Assembly (NCBI RefSeq): GCF_000003195.3
Contig: NW_018396405.1
Coordinates: forward strand, 271,425 to 335,424
Direction of reading: 5' to 3'
Source of the DNA: Sorghum bicolor
Lineage: Eukaryota > Streptophyta > Magnoliopsida > Poales > Poaceae
Length of the DNA stretch: 64,000 bases
Shown here one piece after another: positions 45,122 to 58,600 of this stretch. Every line of letters starts with the position of its first letter. The stretch's first letter is position 1. The notes under the pieces are model-generated. The model was given only the letters and a program-made list of their open reading frames with translations, had not been told where the DNA came from and did not search any database. A program made the position numbers and the translations under genes.

Positions 45122-46982
45122 TGAAAGGTCCTAATATGGCTAGAGGGGGGGGTGAATAGCCTATTTAAAAAATCTACAAACTCACTAGCGTAAGAGGTTA
45201 GTAAATAACCAAGTGTAGCTTTTTTGCTCTAGCTCTAATGGGGTTTTCGCAAGCCACCTATCCAACAATTCTAGTTGATATGATCACTAGGCACACAAAG
45301 GCTAAGTCACTACTTACACTAGAAAGCTACCTAAAGTTTCTATACAAGTAAGTAAGCTACTCTAGTTTGCGGGAATGTAAAAGAGATAGTTTGATCTTTA
45401 TACCGCCGCATAGTGGGGATGAACCTATCAATAATATGAAGTCCAATTACCGGGAGAAATACAATCAACAAACACAATGGAGACAAGCAATTATTCTCCC
45501 GAGGTTCACGTGCTTGCCGGCATGCTACGTCCCCGTTGTGTCGACCAACACTTGGTGGTTCGGTGGCGAAGAGGTGTAGCACGAACCTCGTCCTCACTAG
45601 GACACCATAAGAACCTACCCACAAGTGAGGTAGCTCAATGACACGAGCAATCCACTAATGTTGCCTTTGGCACTCCGCTGAGGTAGGCACAAACCTCTCA
45701 CAATCGCCAGGAGATGGCCACGAACAATCACCAACTCGTGCCAAAGCTCCTCCGCAGCTCCAAGCCGTCTAGGTGGCGGCAACCACCAAGAGTAACAAGC
45801 AAACCCGCTGCTCAACGATCACTAGTGCCACTAGATGCTCAAACTCTAAGCAAATGCAACTAGGATCTCTCCCAATCTCACTTTGGATGAACAAAACTTG
45901 AACAAGGTGAGTGGGAAGTGTGGGAGTATGCTCACAAGGTGTATCAACAAGTTAGAGAGTCAAGAGAGTGAGAATGAACCGGCCAAGGCCTATAAATAGA
46001 AGTCCCAAGCTTCAACTAGCCGTTGGTAGTTTACCCCACAGTCTGCGTCCACAACGGACGCGTCCTAGTTCACACTGGACGTGTTCGGTATGAGCCAAAC
46101 CAGCGTCTGGTGCTTCTAACCGTTAGAAAAGTAGCTGTTGCCTCTGACACTGACAGGGCACCGGACTCTCGCTTTTGAACAAACCGGACGTGTTCGGTGT
46201 CACACCGGACCAAAACTTAGGGACCAAAACTTAGGGAGGCGTCCGGTGTGCACTGGACGTAAACCCAGGGAGCTCTGCACGAAGAGTTTGCACCGGACGC
46301 TAACTCGGACACGCCCGGTGTCACACCGGACGCGTCCGGTGTGCATCGGACGTAAACTCAGAGAGTTTTCACCGAGAAGCGAACTCACCGAATGAGGCAC
46401 ACCTGACTCTACGTGAAAACTGTTTCCGCGTCCGGTGCCTCAACTCGGACACGTCCAACCTCATACCGGACGCGTCCGGCTTGAAAGCACTACGCGAAAC
46501 GATCTCAACTACTTCCCTTGCTTCCATGTGCCAACACCAAAGTGTCTCAACACTTGTGCACGAGTGTTAGCATATTTCAAAAAACATTTTTCAAGGGTTA
46601 CTTAATTAGGTCACTAGGCCTAATGCATATGCAAGAAATCCAATCACCTAGTGGCACTTAGACAACCGTTTTCACAACGAGATTACCCCTCTTAATAGTA
46701 CGGCTATCTATCCTAAATGTGATCACACCCTCTATGGTGTCTTGATCACCAAAACCAAAACCCTAAGCATACCTTTGCCTTGATCTCCATAGGGTTTTGT
46801 TTTTCTCTTTCTTCTTTTCCAAGTTGAGCACTTGATCACCTTGTGGTCATCACCATCATCACCATGATCATCACTTGCTCCATCACTTGGCATGTACCAA
46901 CCTCATTTAGTCTACACACACTTTACTATAGAGGTTAGTACTAGGGTTTCATCAATTATCCAAAACCAAACTAGGGCTTTCA
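45122..46982 (-). repeat. 3' LTR of copia element 2 (1861 bp)
   Basis: It begins TGAAAGGTCCTAATATG and ends CTAGGGCTTTCA, giving the inverted pair TGAAAG/CTTTCA. It holds a CGGACG-type motif cluster (about 46040-46480) that includes a 22-bp perfect palindrome at 46322-46343 (CACACCGGACG followed by its reverse complement). On the minus strand the cluster is followed by TATTTATA (45998-45991). Confidence 0.93.
45991..45998 (-). promoter_or_regulatory. TATA-like element in 3' LTR of copia element 2
   Basis: TATTTATA on the minus strand lies just downstream of the motif cluster. The partner copy in the 5' LTR is at 54321-54328. Confidence 0.5.
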
Positions 46983-48092
46983 ATCTCCCCCTTTTTGGTA
47001 ATTGTTGACAACCCTTTTTACAAAGATTTTCAATAAAATTTTCTTGGATTCATGTTGCTTGTCCAAGCATTTTACCATGTGCAAAGGTTATGGACAAGTT
47101 TCATAAACCCAAATTGGTAGCAATTGCTCCCCCTACGTATGTGCTAAGATTTTGGATTTGAAAGCTTGCACATATGCTTGAATAGGAAATATAGGAGTCA
47201 ATTTCTACCAAAAGATGCTAAGATGTAAGGAATGGACCTTTGAAGCGTGATACCAATCGGAGTTGCCAATGTATACCATCCTTAGCACCATTAGTAACTA
47301 GACATTCACAAAACTAGAACACCCCGTGAGATCAACATTATAAACAAGGTTCTAGTACCACTTGTGAAACAACTAAAAATCTAGTTACACTACCTATGCA
47401 TGCTAGTTCTTCATTTCATCAATCAAGCCTACAACTAGCATACACCACACAAGCGAGGCATTGGAGAGAAAACTTCTAAAACTAATGCAAATGCAAGCAA
47501 CCATATGTGATGCACATACAATTGCAACATACAAGTTTATGAGCTTGCTCCCCCTACTTGTGTGCTTCAAATTTTAATTGATCCCCTTTTTTTATTATGT
47601 TACTCCCCTATCTTTGTACTTCTCCTATAATTTCTCCCCCTTTGTCATCAATGACCACAAAAGGTGAGCTCAAATTTTAGATAGGTTAGTGTGAAACCAT
47701 GTGAAGTGAGATCATTTTCCCAAATTGGTCCAATCTAGATTACTTGCCTAAGATATTTAACTCGGTTTGATCCAAGGACAAGCTTCTTCACACCTCCAAA
47801 TAAGGGTTATCTTGTACCACGTTGAGTTAAACACTTATAGCTCATATTCTAGATCAAACACTAGGATTGCAAGCCCACAAACATCTCATATGCTACCACT
47901 AGATCAAGTCAAACATAGAAGCAATAGTGGTACCATATAAGCATCAAATTCATTTGATTTTCATGAATGATCCTAACCATGTAAGGAATGACTAGATGCA
48001 CTAAGAAAGTCCTTAGCATAGGATGAATGACATGTCAATCAATTTTACCTTGCTTTGCTCGAAGGAGAGGCATGTCATGTAATGGGGGTGCA
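46983..48092 (-). other. post-pol spacer and polypurine tract of copia element 2
   Basis: The polypurine tract is at 46983-46997 (minus strand CAAAAAGGGGGAGAT), adjoining the LTR. The rest is AT-rich untranslated DNA with several extra pyrimidine tracts (for example near 47125, 47549 and 47634), all of the form CTCCCCCT. Near 47760-47815, reversed, is the GATAACCC...CTTGGATCAAAC block shared with element 1. I see no coding frame. Confidence 0.75.
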
Positions 48093-51000
48093 TCAACACA
48101 TATTTGAGAAGTCAAGTATGTTCAATTCATTCCTTAGCTTGCAAAACCTCTTCTCATCAAGTCGCTTGGTGAATATATCGGCAAGTTGATCATCGGTGCC
48201 TATACTCTCAATGCAAATGTCCCCTTTTTGTTGGTGATCTCTTATCAAGTGATGGCAGACATCTCTGTGCTTTGTTCTTGAGTGTTGAACCGGATTGTTG
48301 GTGAGCTTCATGGCACTTTCATTGTCACATAGCAATTACACTTCTTTGAAATTGATTCCAAAATCTTTCAATGTTGCCTTTATCCATAGAATTTGTGCAC
48401 AACAACTACCGGCCGCAATGTACTCCGCTTCGGCGGTTGATAGTGGAACACTAGTTTGTTTCTTGGATGACCATGAGACAAGTGATCTTCCCAACAATTG
48501 ACATGTGCCCGATGTGCTTCTTCTCTCAACTTCGCATCCCGCATAGTCCGAGTCGGAATATCCAACAAGTTCAAACTTTGCACCTTTAGGATACCACAAA
48601 CCAACATTTTGTGTATGCTTTAAGTACCTCAATATTCTCTTTGTTGCTTTCAAATGACTTTCTCTTGGTGAGGCTTGAAATCTTGCACACATGCATACAC
48701 TAAACATAACATCCGGTCTTGATGCGGTCACATAGAGTAGGCTTCCAATCATAGACCGATACAACTTTTGATCTACCATATTTCCACTTGTATCATTATC
48801 TAGGCTTCCATTTGTTCCCATTGGAGTGCTAATTGATTTTGCATCATCCATTCCAAACTTCTTGAGCATGTCTTTTATGTACTTGCCTTGACTCACAAAT
48901 GTGCCATTTTTCAATTGCTTGATTTGAAGACCAAGGAAGTAACTAAGCTCTCCAATCATCGACATCTCAAACTCATTAGCCATCATGTTTCCAAACTCCT
49001 CACAAAATTCTTGGTTGGTTGATCCAAATATGATATCATCAACATAGTTTGCAACACAAACAAGTCTTTGCCAATCTTTTTGGTGAAGAGAGTGGTGTCA
49101 ACCTTGCCCATCTTGAAACCTTTAGAGAGTAAGAAATCTCTCAATCTCTCATACCATGCTCTAGGTGCTTGCTTCAAACCATACAATGCCTTTCTTAGCT
49201 TGTAAACATGGTTGGGTTTCTTGTCATCTTCAAAACCGGGAGGTTGCTCAACATAGACTTCTTCATTGATATAGCCATTGAGAAATGCACTCTTGACATC
49301 CATTTGGTATAGCTTGATGTTATGTGCACAAGCATAGGCCAACAAGATCCTAATTGCTTCCAATCTTGCAACCAGGGCATATGTTTCACCAAAGTCAAGA
49401 CCTTCAACTTGAGTATAGCCTTGTGCTACCAATCTTGCTTTGTTTCTTACAACTATCCCATCTTGATCTTGTTTGTTGCGAAAGACCCATCTAGTACCAA
49501 TGACATTGTGATCACTAGGCCTCTCAACTAATTCCCATACTTGATTTCTTTTGAAATTGTTAAGCTCTTCATGCATAGCATTAACCCAATCAACATCTCT
49601 CAATGCTTCATCTATCTTCTTTGGCTCAATGTGAGACATAAAGGAGAAATGCTCACAAAATGATGCTAATCTTGATCTAGTTTGCACTCCTCTTTGAATG
49701 TCACCAATGATATGATCCAATGGATGATCTCTTGCAATATTGGTTGGTTGGAGTATTTGCACTTGATTGCTTGCACTTGGTTGATCATGAGATGATGTAC
49801 TAGCTTGTTGATCTTGCACTTGAGTACCACTTGTACTAGCTTGATTTTGATCATGAGAACCACTAGCTTGCACATTAGAGGTAGGAAGCACTTGATCTTT
49901 GTCATCTTCAACATCAATCACCTCTCTAGGCCTTAAATCACCAATATCCATATTCTTCATTGCATCGGCCAATTGAGTGCCTCTCACATCATCTAGATTC
50001 TCATCTTCCTCTTGAGAGCCATTGGTTTCATCAAACTCAACATCATGCACCTCCTCAAGAGTACCACTAGCCAAATTCCAAACTCTATAAGCTTTGCTAG
50101 TAGTTGAGTAACCAAGCAAGAAACCTTCATCACATTTCTTTTCAAATTTACTCAATCTAGTGCCTTTCTTCAATATGTAGCATTTGCAACCAAAAACCCG
50201 AAAGTATACAATGTTGGGCTTTCTTCCATTCAAGAGCTCATATGGTCTCTTCTCCATCATTGGGTGACAATAGAGTCGGTTGCTATAGTAGCACGCCGTG
50301 TTGATTGCTTTGGCCCAAAAAGAATGACTCACACTGTACTCACTCAACATTGATCTTGCCATGTCAATCAAGGTTCTATTCTTCCTCTCAACAAGACCAT
50401 TTGATTGTGGAATGTATTTAGCCAAGAATTTATGCCTAATGCCAAATTCATCACAAAGCTCATCAACTCTTGTGTTCTTGAATTCACTTCCATTGTCACT
50501 TCTCACTTTCTTGATGGTTGTTTCAAATTCATTGTGTATTCTCTTGACAAATGATTTGAAGGTTGCAAAAACATCACTCTTGTCACTAAGAAAGAATACC
50601 CATGTATATCTTGTGAAATCATCCACTATCACAAATCCATATTTGTTTCCACCAATGCTTGTGTATGTGGTTGGTCCAAACAAGTCCATGTGCAACAACT
50701 CAAATGCCTTGCATGTACTCATGATGCTCTTCTTTGGATGAGTGTTGCCAACTTGTTTTCTGGCTTGACATGCACTACAAAGCTTATCTTTCTCAAAAGT
50801 GACATCTTTCAAGCCTCTAACAAGATCATGCTTGACTAACTTGTTTAATTGTTTCATTCCAACATGACCAAGCCTTCTATGCCATAACCAACCCATGCTA
50901 GATTTAGTGAGCAAGCATGTTGACAATTGAGCTTCACTAGCATTGAAATCAACCAAGTATAGATTCTCATATCTAAAACCTTTGAATATCAAGTTAGAGC

Positions 51001-51283
51001 CATCTACACTTATGATTTCTACATCATCAACTCCAAATATGCATTTGAAACCAAGATCACAAAGTTGAGCTACGGATAGCAAGTTGAAGTTCAAGCTCTC
51101 TACTAGTAGCACATTGGAAATGCTCAAGTCATTGGATATAGCAATTTTACCAAGCCCTTTGACCTTGCCTTTGCCATTGTCACCAAATGTGATACTATCA
51201 ACACCATTGTCATCATTTGGATTGATTGAAGTGAACATTCTTGCATCACCGGTCATGTGTTGTGTGCACCCACTATCAAGCAC
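48093..51283 (-). pseudogene. pol: copia pol: protease, integrase, reverse transcriptase, RNase H; frameshift at the YVDD motif
   Basis: The domain order is that of Ty1/copia. Protease [11 protein letters not shown] comes first at about 51280. Integrase follows with [14 protein letters not shown] and CSACQARKQ, and core residues in [19 protein letters not shown] and [10 protein letters not shown]. Reverse transcriptase follows ([49 protein letters not shown]). The first 766 codons are open, but a one-base loss near 49045 falls just before the catalytic YVDD. The frame is recovered at 48986 (IGELSYFLGLQIKQLK) and runs through RNase H (STAEAEYIAAGSCC) to a TAA at 48336, then to the end at 48093. 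It is close to 3-1094. Confidence 0.93.
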
Positions 51284-51325
51284 CCAATGCCTTCCTCCGG
51301 CTTTATAGTTTACCTACAAAACAAA

Positions 51326-53395
51326 TCAATGTTTCTTAGGTACCCATACTTGTTTGGGTCCTTGGAGGTTAGTGACTAAGCTTTTTGGTACCCAAATGGC
51401 CTTCTTCTTTGGACCCACAATTGGTGTACCAACAAACTTAGCATGCACACCCTTCTCACCCTTGGTAAGCACATAACAAGAATCAAAAGGAATGTAAGGT
51501 ACATTAGCAATTTTCTTGTTCTTGTTCATTTTATTGCAATTAAGCTCTAGGTGCCCAACTTGCTTGCATTTGTTGCAATACTGACCATTGCTCTTCACAA
51601 AGCTAGGCTTGTGAGTTGCAAAGGCTTTCTTGCCCTTCTTGGGGATATAGCCTAATCCCTCTTTGTTGAGAGAAAACCTTTGGCTACCCAAGCACTTTAG
51701 CAAGCGGGCCTCACCACCATAGGCCTTGCCTAGGGCGTGAGTGAGCTCATCCACCTCTCTCTTGAGAGTCTCATTCTCAACCTTTAGTGAAGCATCACAA
51801 GTGACACTAACACTAGAAGTGGAGATAGAGTTGGTGGTGGTGGATGAAGACCTACAAGAAGAGTTAGTGCCAACAACAATAGGTAGGTTGGGTGATTCTT
51901 TAATTAAGTCACATGTGCCTACATCACATGATACAACAACCTTTTCCTTGTTCTCTTCTAATAACAAGGAGTGAGCTTTCTCAAGCTTGGTGTGAGCTTT
52001 GCCAAGCTTCTCATGGGCTTCCACTAGCCTCTCATGATTAACATTGAGCTCATCAAAGGATTGCTCAAGAGCTTTTAACTTCTTGGCCAATTCTTTGCAC
52101 TTCTTGTTTTTAGATTGAATAAGTTAATCGGTTTGTTCTAACATGTCCATGAGTTGTTCGTTAGTGAATTCATTTTCATCATCACTATCACTATCATGTT
52201 AATGTTCACTTTCACTCTCATCATATTATACCTTGTGGCCCTTGGCCATGAAGCATGAAGGAGTGTCGAAGAGTGATGGCTTGTTGATAGCAATGCTTGC
52301 AAGCACCTTCTTCTTGGATGCCTTGTCATCATCACTAGAATCATCATCCGAAGAAGCATCACTATCCCATGTCACAACATAGGATCCACCCTTCTTCTTC
52401 TTCTTGAAGACCATCTTCTTCTCTTTCTTTTCTTTCTTCTCCTTCTTGTTCTTCTTGTCATGCTCATCATTGTCACTATTGTAAGGACAATCCGCCACAA
52501 TATGATTGGGGCTCTTGCACCTGTAGCATAGCCTCACATGCTCCTTGTTCTTGAAATGATCTCTTCTCTCTAATGTATGGTAGCCCTTCTTCTTCATCAT
52601 CTTGCCAAATTTGCGGACAAAGAGTGCTAGGGCTTCATCATCACTATCATCATTGGAGCACTCCTCATCACTTGATTCTTCTTTCTTGGCCTTGCCCTTG
52701 TTCTTGCTCTTGGATGAAGAGCTAGCTTTGAATGCTACACTCTTCTTCTTATCATCATCATCCTTCTTCATGACCTCATCATCATCATTGTCATTGTATT
52801 GATCTTCGGTCATGACATCTCCAAGTACCTCATTTGGAGATACACCCGTCAATCCACCTCTAAAGATGATTGTTCTCAATGTCTTGAACCTCTTGGGCAA
52901 GCACATCAAGAACTTGTGAATGAAGTCCTCATCCTTTACTTTCTCACCAAGGCCCTTGAGATCATTGATGATGACTTGGAGCCTATAGAACATCTCCGGG
53001 ATTGACTCATCATTCTTCTTCTTGAAGTTGGATAGCTTGTCCTTGAGCATGTACAACTTGGCACTTTTTACCGTTGTAGTGCCTTCATATGTTTCTTCTA
53101 GTCTTGTTCACACTTCACTTGCCTTCTCAAGATCTTTGACTTGTTCAAATACCTTTGAATCAATGCCATTATAGATTGTGTTGAGAGCCATTGTATTGCA
53201 TTGCTTGTTTGCTCTCTCATTGTCGGTGGGGTTAGCGGGGTCAAGGATCACAAAATCATTCTTTGTGACTTCCCACACTCTATCATTGATTGATCCAAGG
53301 TACATCTTCATTTTTCTCTTCCAATAGTCAAAAGAACTTGTGCCATCAAAGAACGGTGATTTGCCCCCAACATGGTTGAACACTATTTGAGCCAT
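51326..53395 (-). pseudogene. gag: copia gag with two zinc knuckles, several stops
   Basis: The start is ATG at 53395 (MAQIVFNHVGGKSPFFDG), 59 bp inside the primer site. The gag core runs to about 52800 (SIPEMFYRLQVIINDLKG, FLMCLPKRFKTLRT). A highly charged Lys/Glu/Asp region follows, with zinc knuckle CYRCKSPNHIVADC. A second segment (52090-51326) has a heptad-like coiled coil (HEKLGKAHTKLEKAHSLL) and a second knuckle CNKCKQVGHLELNC. The long Gag with two knuckles resembles SIRE/Opie relatives. Stops at 53108 and 52226, more between 52226 and 52091, and at 51326 all lie in the same frame as pol. The ancestor was therefore one gag-pol frame. Confidence 0.9.
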
Positions 53396-53435
53396 AATTT
53401 GAGCACCGAGGTTGTTAAGCCTTCACAAACGGTGA

Positions 53436-53452
53436 CCACGGCTCCAATACCA
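53436..53452 (-). other. primer binding site of copia element 2
   Basis: On the minus strand it reads TGGTATTGGAGCCGTGG, two bases from the LTR. It resembles the initiator methionine tRNA site TGGTATCAGAGC used by many copia elements, with two differences. Confidence 0.7.
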
Positions 53453-53454
53453 CT

Positions 53455-54778
53455 TGAAAGGTCCTAATATGACTAGAGGGGGGTGAATAGCCTATTTAAA
53501 AAATCTACAAACTCACTAGAGCAAGAGGTTAGTAATAACCAAGCGTAGCTTTTTTGCTCTAGCTCTAATGGGGTGTTCACAAGCCACCTATCCAACAATT
53601 CTAGTTGATATGATCACTAGGCACACAAAGGCTAAGTCACTACTTACACTAGAAAGCTACCTAAAGTTTCTATACAAGTAAGTAAGCTACTCTAGTTTGA
53701 GGGAATGTAAAAGAGATAGTTTGATCTTTATACCGCCGCGTAGTGGGGATGAACCTATCAATAATATGAAGTCCAATCACCGAGAGAAATCCAATCAACA
53801 AACACACTGGAGACAAGCAATTTTTCTCCCGAGGTTCACGTGCTTGCCGGCATGCTACGTCCCCGTTGTGTCGACCAACACTTGCTGGTTCAGTGGCTAA
53901 GAGGTGTAGCACGAACCTCGTCCTCACTAGGACACCACAAGAACCTACCCACAAGTGAGGTAGCTCAATGACACGAGCAATCCACTAATGTTGCCTTTGA
54001 CACTCCGCTGAGGTAGGCACAAACCTCTCACAATCGTCGGGAGATGGCCACGAACAATCACCAACTCGTGCCAAAGCTCCTCCACAGCTCCAAGCTGTCT
54101 AGGTGGCGGCAACCACCAAGAGTAACAAGCAAACCTGCTATTCAACGATCACTAGTGCCACTAGATGCTCAAACTCTAAGCAAATGCAACTAGGATCTCT
54201 CCCAATCTCACTTTGGATGAACAAAACTTGAACAAGGTGAGTGGGAAGTGTGGGAGTATGCTCACAAGGTGTATCAACAAGTTAGAGAGTCAAGAGAGTG
54301 AGCATGAACCAGCCAAGGCCTATAAATAGAAGTCCCAAGCTTCAACTAGCCGTTGGTAGTTTACCCCACAGTCTGCGTCCACAATGGACGCGTCCTAGTT
54401 CACACTGGACGCGTCCGGTATGAGCCAGACCAGCGTCCGGTGCTTCTGACCGTTAGAAAAGTAGCCGTTGCCTCTGACACTGACAGGGCACCGGACTCTC
54501 GCTTTCGAACAAACCGGACGTGTCCGGTGTCACACCGGATGCGTCCCGTGTGCATCGGACCAAAACTCAAGGAGCGTTGCAAATCGTCACACCACCGGAC
54601 TCACACACCGGACGCGTCTGGTGTGCACCAGACGTAAACCCAGGGAGCTCTGCACGAAGAGTTTGCACCGGACGCTAACTCGGACGCGTCCGGTGTCACA
54701 CCGGATGCGTCCGATGTGCATCGGACGTAAACTCAGAGAGTTTTCACCGAGAAGCGAACTCACCGGACGAGGCACACC
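53455..54778 (-). repeat. 5' LTR of copia element 2, interrupted at 54778
   Basis: It starts TGAAAGGTCCTAATATG and follows the 3' LTR to GAGGCACACC, which corresponds to about 46393-46402, where the CRM-like LTR begins. Substitutions against the other LTR are scattered. The largest length change is in the CGGACG cluster (about 54530-54620 against 46200-46255). The last third of this LTR is not in the window. Confidence 0.92.
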
Positions 54779-55692
54779 TGATGCGAACCCGCTAGGGTTT
54801 TTGCCCAATCTTTTGATGAGAGACGGGGATAACTCGATTGGTGGATGGAGATGACGTTCACGGCCCGACTACAGCCCTTAAGACCGCGCCTTAGCAACCG
54901 ATACACCACGTCCAATAGCCGTCACGATCTTGTGGAGCGCGACAACCAGCCCCTAGGGCTCCCGTCCTGCAAGCAATCGAAGAACTAGCAAGAACGAGGA
55001 AACAAGCACTTTTTTTGCAAGATGAATTGATGGTTTCAAACTGAATCTTAATAAACAATGGGGTTCCGAAGACAAGGAGACGGGCGGCTGATCCTGCACG
55101 CGCGCCTACAAGCAAGTAGCGAAGGCTAAACTTGATCTAAACAAAACCCAACGACCATGGCGACTCTAGAGGGATATAAGTACATGGATTGACGACCAAA
55201 GAGGTGTTGGGGTCGTCCTCCAACCCTAGGACGCGTCCCTAATGGACCCAACTTGATACATGGGCCATCAGCCCAAAATGAGGTGACGCAGCACCCTAGA
55301 CAACAAGACCTATCGACGGTAATTGGATCATTGCCGCTGCTGCCGAACAGGTATTGACGTGGGACTTAATTCATATGAAATTAGACTTGATAAGCTTTCC
55401 AACAAGTCCTGAAGCGCCTGAATCCGAATCCGTATGCAACCATGGTAATGGTCACAAGTTGGCGCTTTGCTGCTGTACGAATCTAGCGAGCGCGAGTCCT
55501 TCTCCCTTTCGGTCTTCTCCTTGGTTCCTAATCAAAACAAGAGTGCACGCGTTTGCATTGTCTAAACAAGATGGACACGATCTTATCAAGGAACTCACTT
55601 GATTATTAAGTTGACGAACACGAGCACGAGTAAGAGGACCAGCTATAGGTTGTGTCGGAGAGGATGTATCGCTGGTGTTGATGTCCTCATCA
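54779..55692 (-). repeat. 3' LTR of CRM-like element (about 914 bp)
   Basis: The left end TGATGCGAACCC is fixed because the same start reappears at 61427 next to the primer site. The right end is set at CATCA (55692), where the inverted pair TGATG/CATCA closes and a purine tract on the minus strand, GCAAGAAAGGGAGGA (55707-55693), adjoins it. The right boundary is my inference. The LTR contains the last 80 codons of pol. Confidence 0.75.
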
Positions 55693-58600
55693 TCCTCCCT
55701 TTCTTGCATTTGAGTCGTCCTCGACTCAAGCTCATCTTCCTCACCCAAATAAGGCTTCAAATCTGCAATGTTAAATGTGGGACTAACCCCAAAATCTGCA
55801 GGAAGATCAAGCTTATATGCATTCTCATTAATTCGTTGCAGCACTTTAAAAGGACCATCAGCTCTAGGCATCAATTTGGATTTTCTCAGTTCTGGAAATC
55901 TATCTTTTCGCAAATGCAACCAAACCAAATCCCCAGGTTCTAGAATCAATTGCTTTCTACCTTTATCTCCAGCACATTTGTACTTAGCATTCATGCGCTC
56001 TATGTTTTGTTTAGTGGCTTCATGCAATTTTAACATCAATTCAGCACGTTGCTTAGCATCAAAATTTATTCTTTCAGAACTTGGCAAAGGCATTAAATCA
56101 ATAGGAGCACGTGGCAAGAAGCCATAGACAATCTCAAAAGGACACATTTTTGTAGTAGAATGCAATGAACGATTATAGGCGAACTCAATATGAAGCAAAC
56201 ATTCTTCCCACATCTTAATATTCTTCTTTAAAACAACCCTTAACATAGTGGATAAAGTTCTATTAACAACTTCAGTTTGACCATCAGTTTGGGGATGACA
56301 AGTGGTGGAAAATAAAAGCTTAGTCCCCAATTTGAACCACAAAGTCTTCCAAAAATGACTAAGAAATTTAGCATCACGATCAGAAACAATTGTGTTGGGC
56401 ACACCATGTAAGCGAACAATTTCTCGAAAGAACAAATCAGCAATATTTGTAGCATCATCAGTTTTATGACATAGTATGAAATGTGCCATCTTAGAAAATC
56501 TATCAACAACCACAAACACACTATCACGTCCCCTCCTAGTCCTTGGTAGTCCCAACACAAAATCCATAGATATATCCTCCCAAGGAGCATTAGGAACAGG
56601 AAGAGGTAAATACAAACCGTGGGGATTTAACCGTGACTTTGCCTTTTGACATGTTGTGCAACGAGCAACAAACCTCTTCACATCTCTCTTCATCCTTGGC
56701 CAAAAGAAATGACCAGCAAGTATGTCCTCGGTCTTCTTTGCTCCAAAATGTCCCATCAAGCCACCTCCATGCGCTTCCTGCAACAACAACAAACGAACAG
56801 AGCTAGCTGGAATGCATAGCTTGTTAGCTCTAAACACAAACCCATCACTAACGATGAATTTATTCCACCCTTTTCCATCTTTACAATGCAGCAACACGTC
56901 TCTAAAATCAGCATCATGAACATATTGGTCTTTAATTGTTTCTAACCCAAATATCTTGTAATCAAGTTGATTCAGCAAAGTATATCTCCGTGATAAAGCA
57001 TCAGCAATAATATTTTCCTTCCCTTTCTTGTGCTTAATAATATAAGGAAAAGATTCAATAAATTCAACCCATTTTGCATGCCTACGATTCAGTTTTCCAT
57101 GACTACGAATATGTTTCAAAGATTCATGATCAGAATGGATAATAAACTCTTTGGGCCACAAATAATGCTGCCATGTCTCTAATGTTCTAACAAGAGCATA
57201 GAGTTCTTTATCTAAGTTGAATAATTGAGAACAGGCCCACTCAATTTCTCACTAAAATATGCAATAGGTTTTCCCTCTTGTAATAAAACACCTCCCAAAC
57301 CAATTCCACTAGCATCACATTCAAGCTCAAAAGTCTTATTAAAATCAGGAAGTTGTAGGAGAGGTGCATGAGTTAACTTATCTTTCAACATGTTGAATGA
57401 ATTCTCTTGTGCTTTGCCCCAATCAAAAGGCACCCCCTTCTTTGTAAGCTCATTCAATGGTGCAGCAATGGTGCTGAAATCCTTCACAAAACGGCGATAG
57501 AATCCAGCAAGTCCTAGGAAACTCCGCACCTGGGTGATAGTATTTGGGACAGGCCATCCCTATATAGCTTCCACCTTGGCTTGATCAACCTCAATTCCCT
57601 GTGGAGTCACAACATAACCAAGAAAAGACACTCGATCGGTGCAAAAGGTGCACTTCTCAAGGTTACCAAATAAACGTGCCTCGCGTAGTGCATTAAAAAC
57701 AGCACGTAAATGATCAAGATGTTCATCCAATGATTTGCTGTAAATCAATATGTCATCAAAATATACGACAACAAATTTCCCAATGAAAGCACGCAAAACC
57801 TCGTTCATTAATCTCATGAAAGTACTAGGTGCATTAGTTAACCCAAAAGGCATGACTAACCACTCATACAAACCGAACTTAGTTTTGAAAGCAGTTTTTC
57901 ATTCATCTCCCAATTTCATACGAATCTGGTGGTACCCACTACGTAAATCAACTTTTGAAAACACAACAGCACCACTCAGCTCATCTAGCATATCATCTAA
58001 TCGTGGAATAGGGTGTCGATATCGAATGGTGATATTATTAATAGCTCTACAATCAACACACATACGCCATGTTCCATCTTTCTTAGACACTAAAATTACT
58101 GGAACAGCACAAGGACTAAGAGATTCTCGGACATAAACTTTGTCTAGTAGTTCTTGCACTTGTCGCTGAATTTCCTTTGTTTCCTCCGGGTTTGTCCTGT
58201 ATGGTGCACGATTTGGCAAAACTGCTCCAGGAATAAGATCAATTTGGTGCTCAATCCCGCGTAGTGGAGGCAGCCCCACTGGTACCTCACTTGGAAACAC
58301 ATCAGAATACTCCTGCAAAATGTTAGCAACAGCAGGGGGCAAAGAACATTGCATATCCTCAATTGAAATCAAAGCATCCTTGCATATCAAAGCATAAGCA
58401 ACAGAAGTGGATGCATTGAACTCATTAATATCTGATTTGGTAGCTATCATACAACGTCCTTTCAGTTTTATCTCATCTTTGTTACTAATTACAGATTTAT
58501 CATTTTTATTGCTCTCGCTCTTTGCTTTAGTAGCCCTAGCAACATCAGTTTGCATAATAGTTTCAGGGGACATAGGATGCAACACAATTTTGCGATCATG

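Larger units (their letters stand above)
45122..54778 (-). mobile_element. Ty1/copia element 2 (SIRE/Maximus type) on minus strand, 5' LTR interrupted
   Basis: It has a 3' LTR at 45122-46982, a gag-pol frame on the minus strand (53395 to 48093), a primer site at 53436-53452 and a 5' LTR that starts at 53455 and is cut at 54778 by the CRM-like element. The polypurine tract and LTR ends are the same as in element 1, and pol is related. Only 1.1 kb lies between RNase H and the 3' LTR, so no env-like frame is present. The rest of the 5' LTR must lie beyond 64000. Confidence 0.94.

Noticed and set aside
45340..45624. A 94-codon minus-strand frame conserved in both LTRs of copia element 2 (also 53670-53954)
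   Set aside because: The conservation follows from LTR duplication at insertion. No domain or start context supports a protein.
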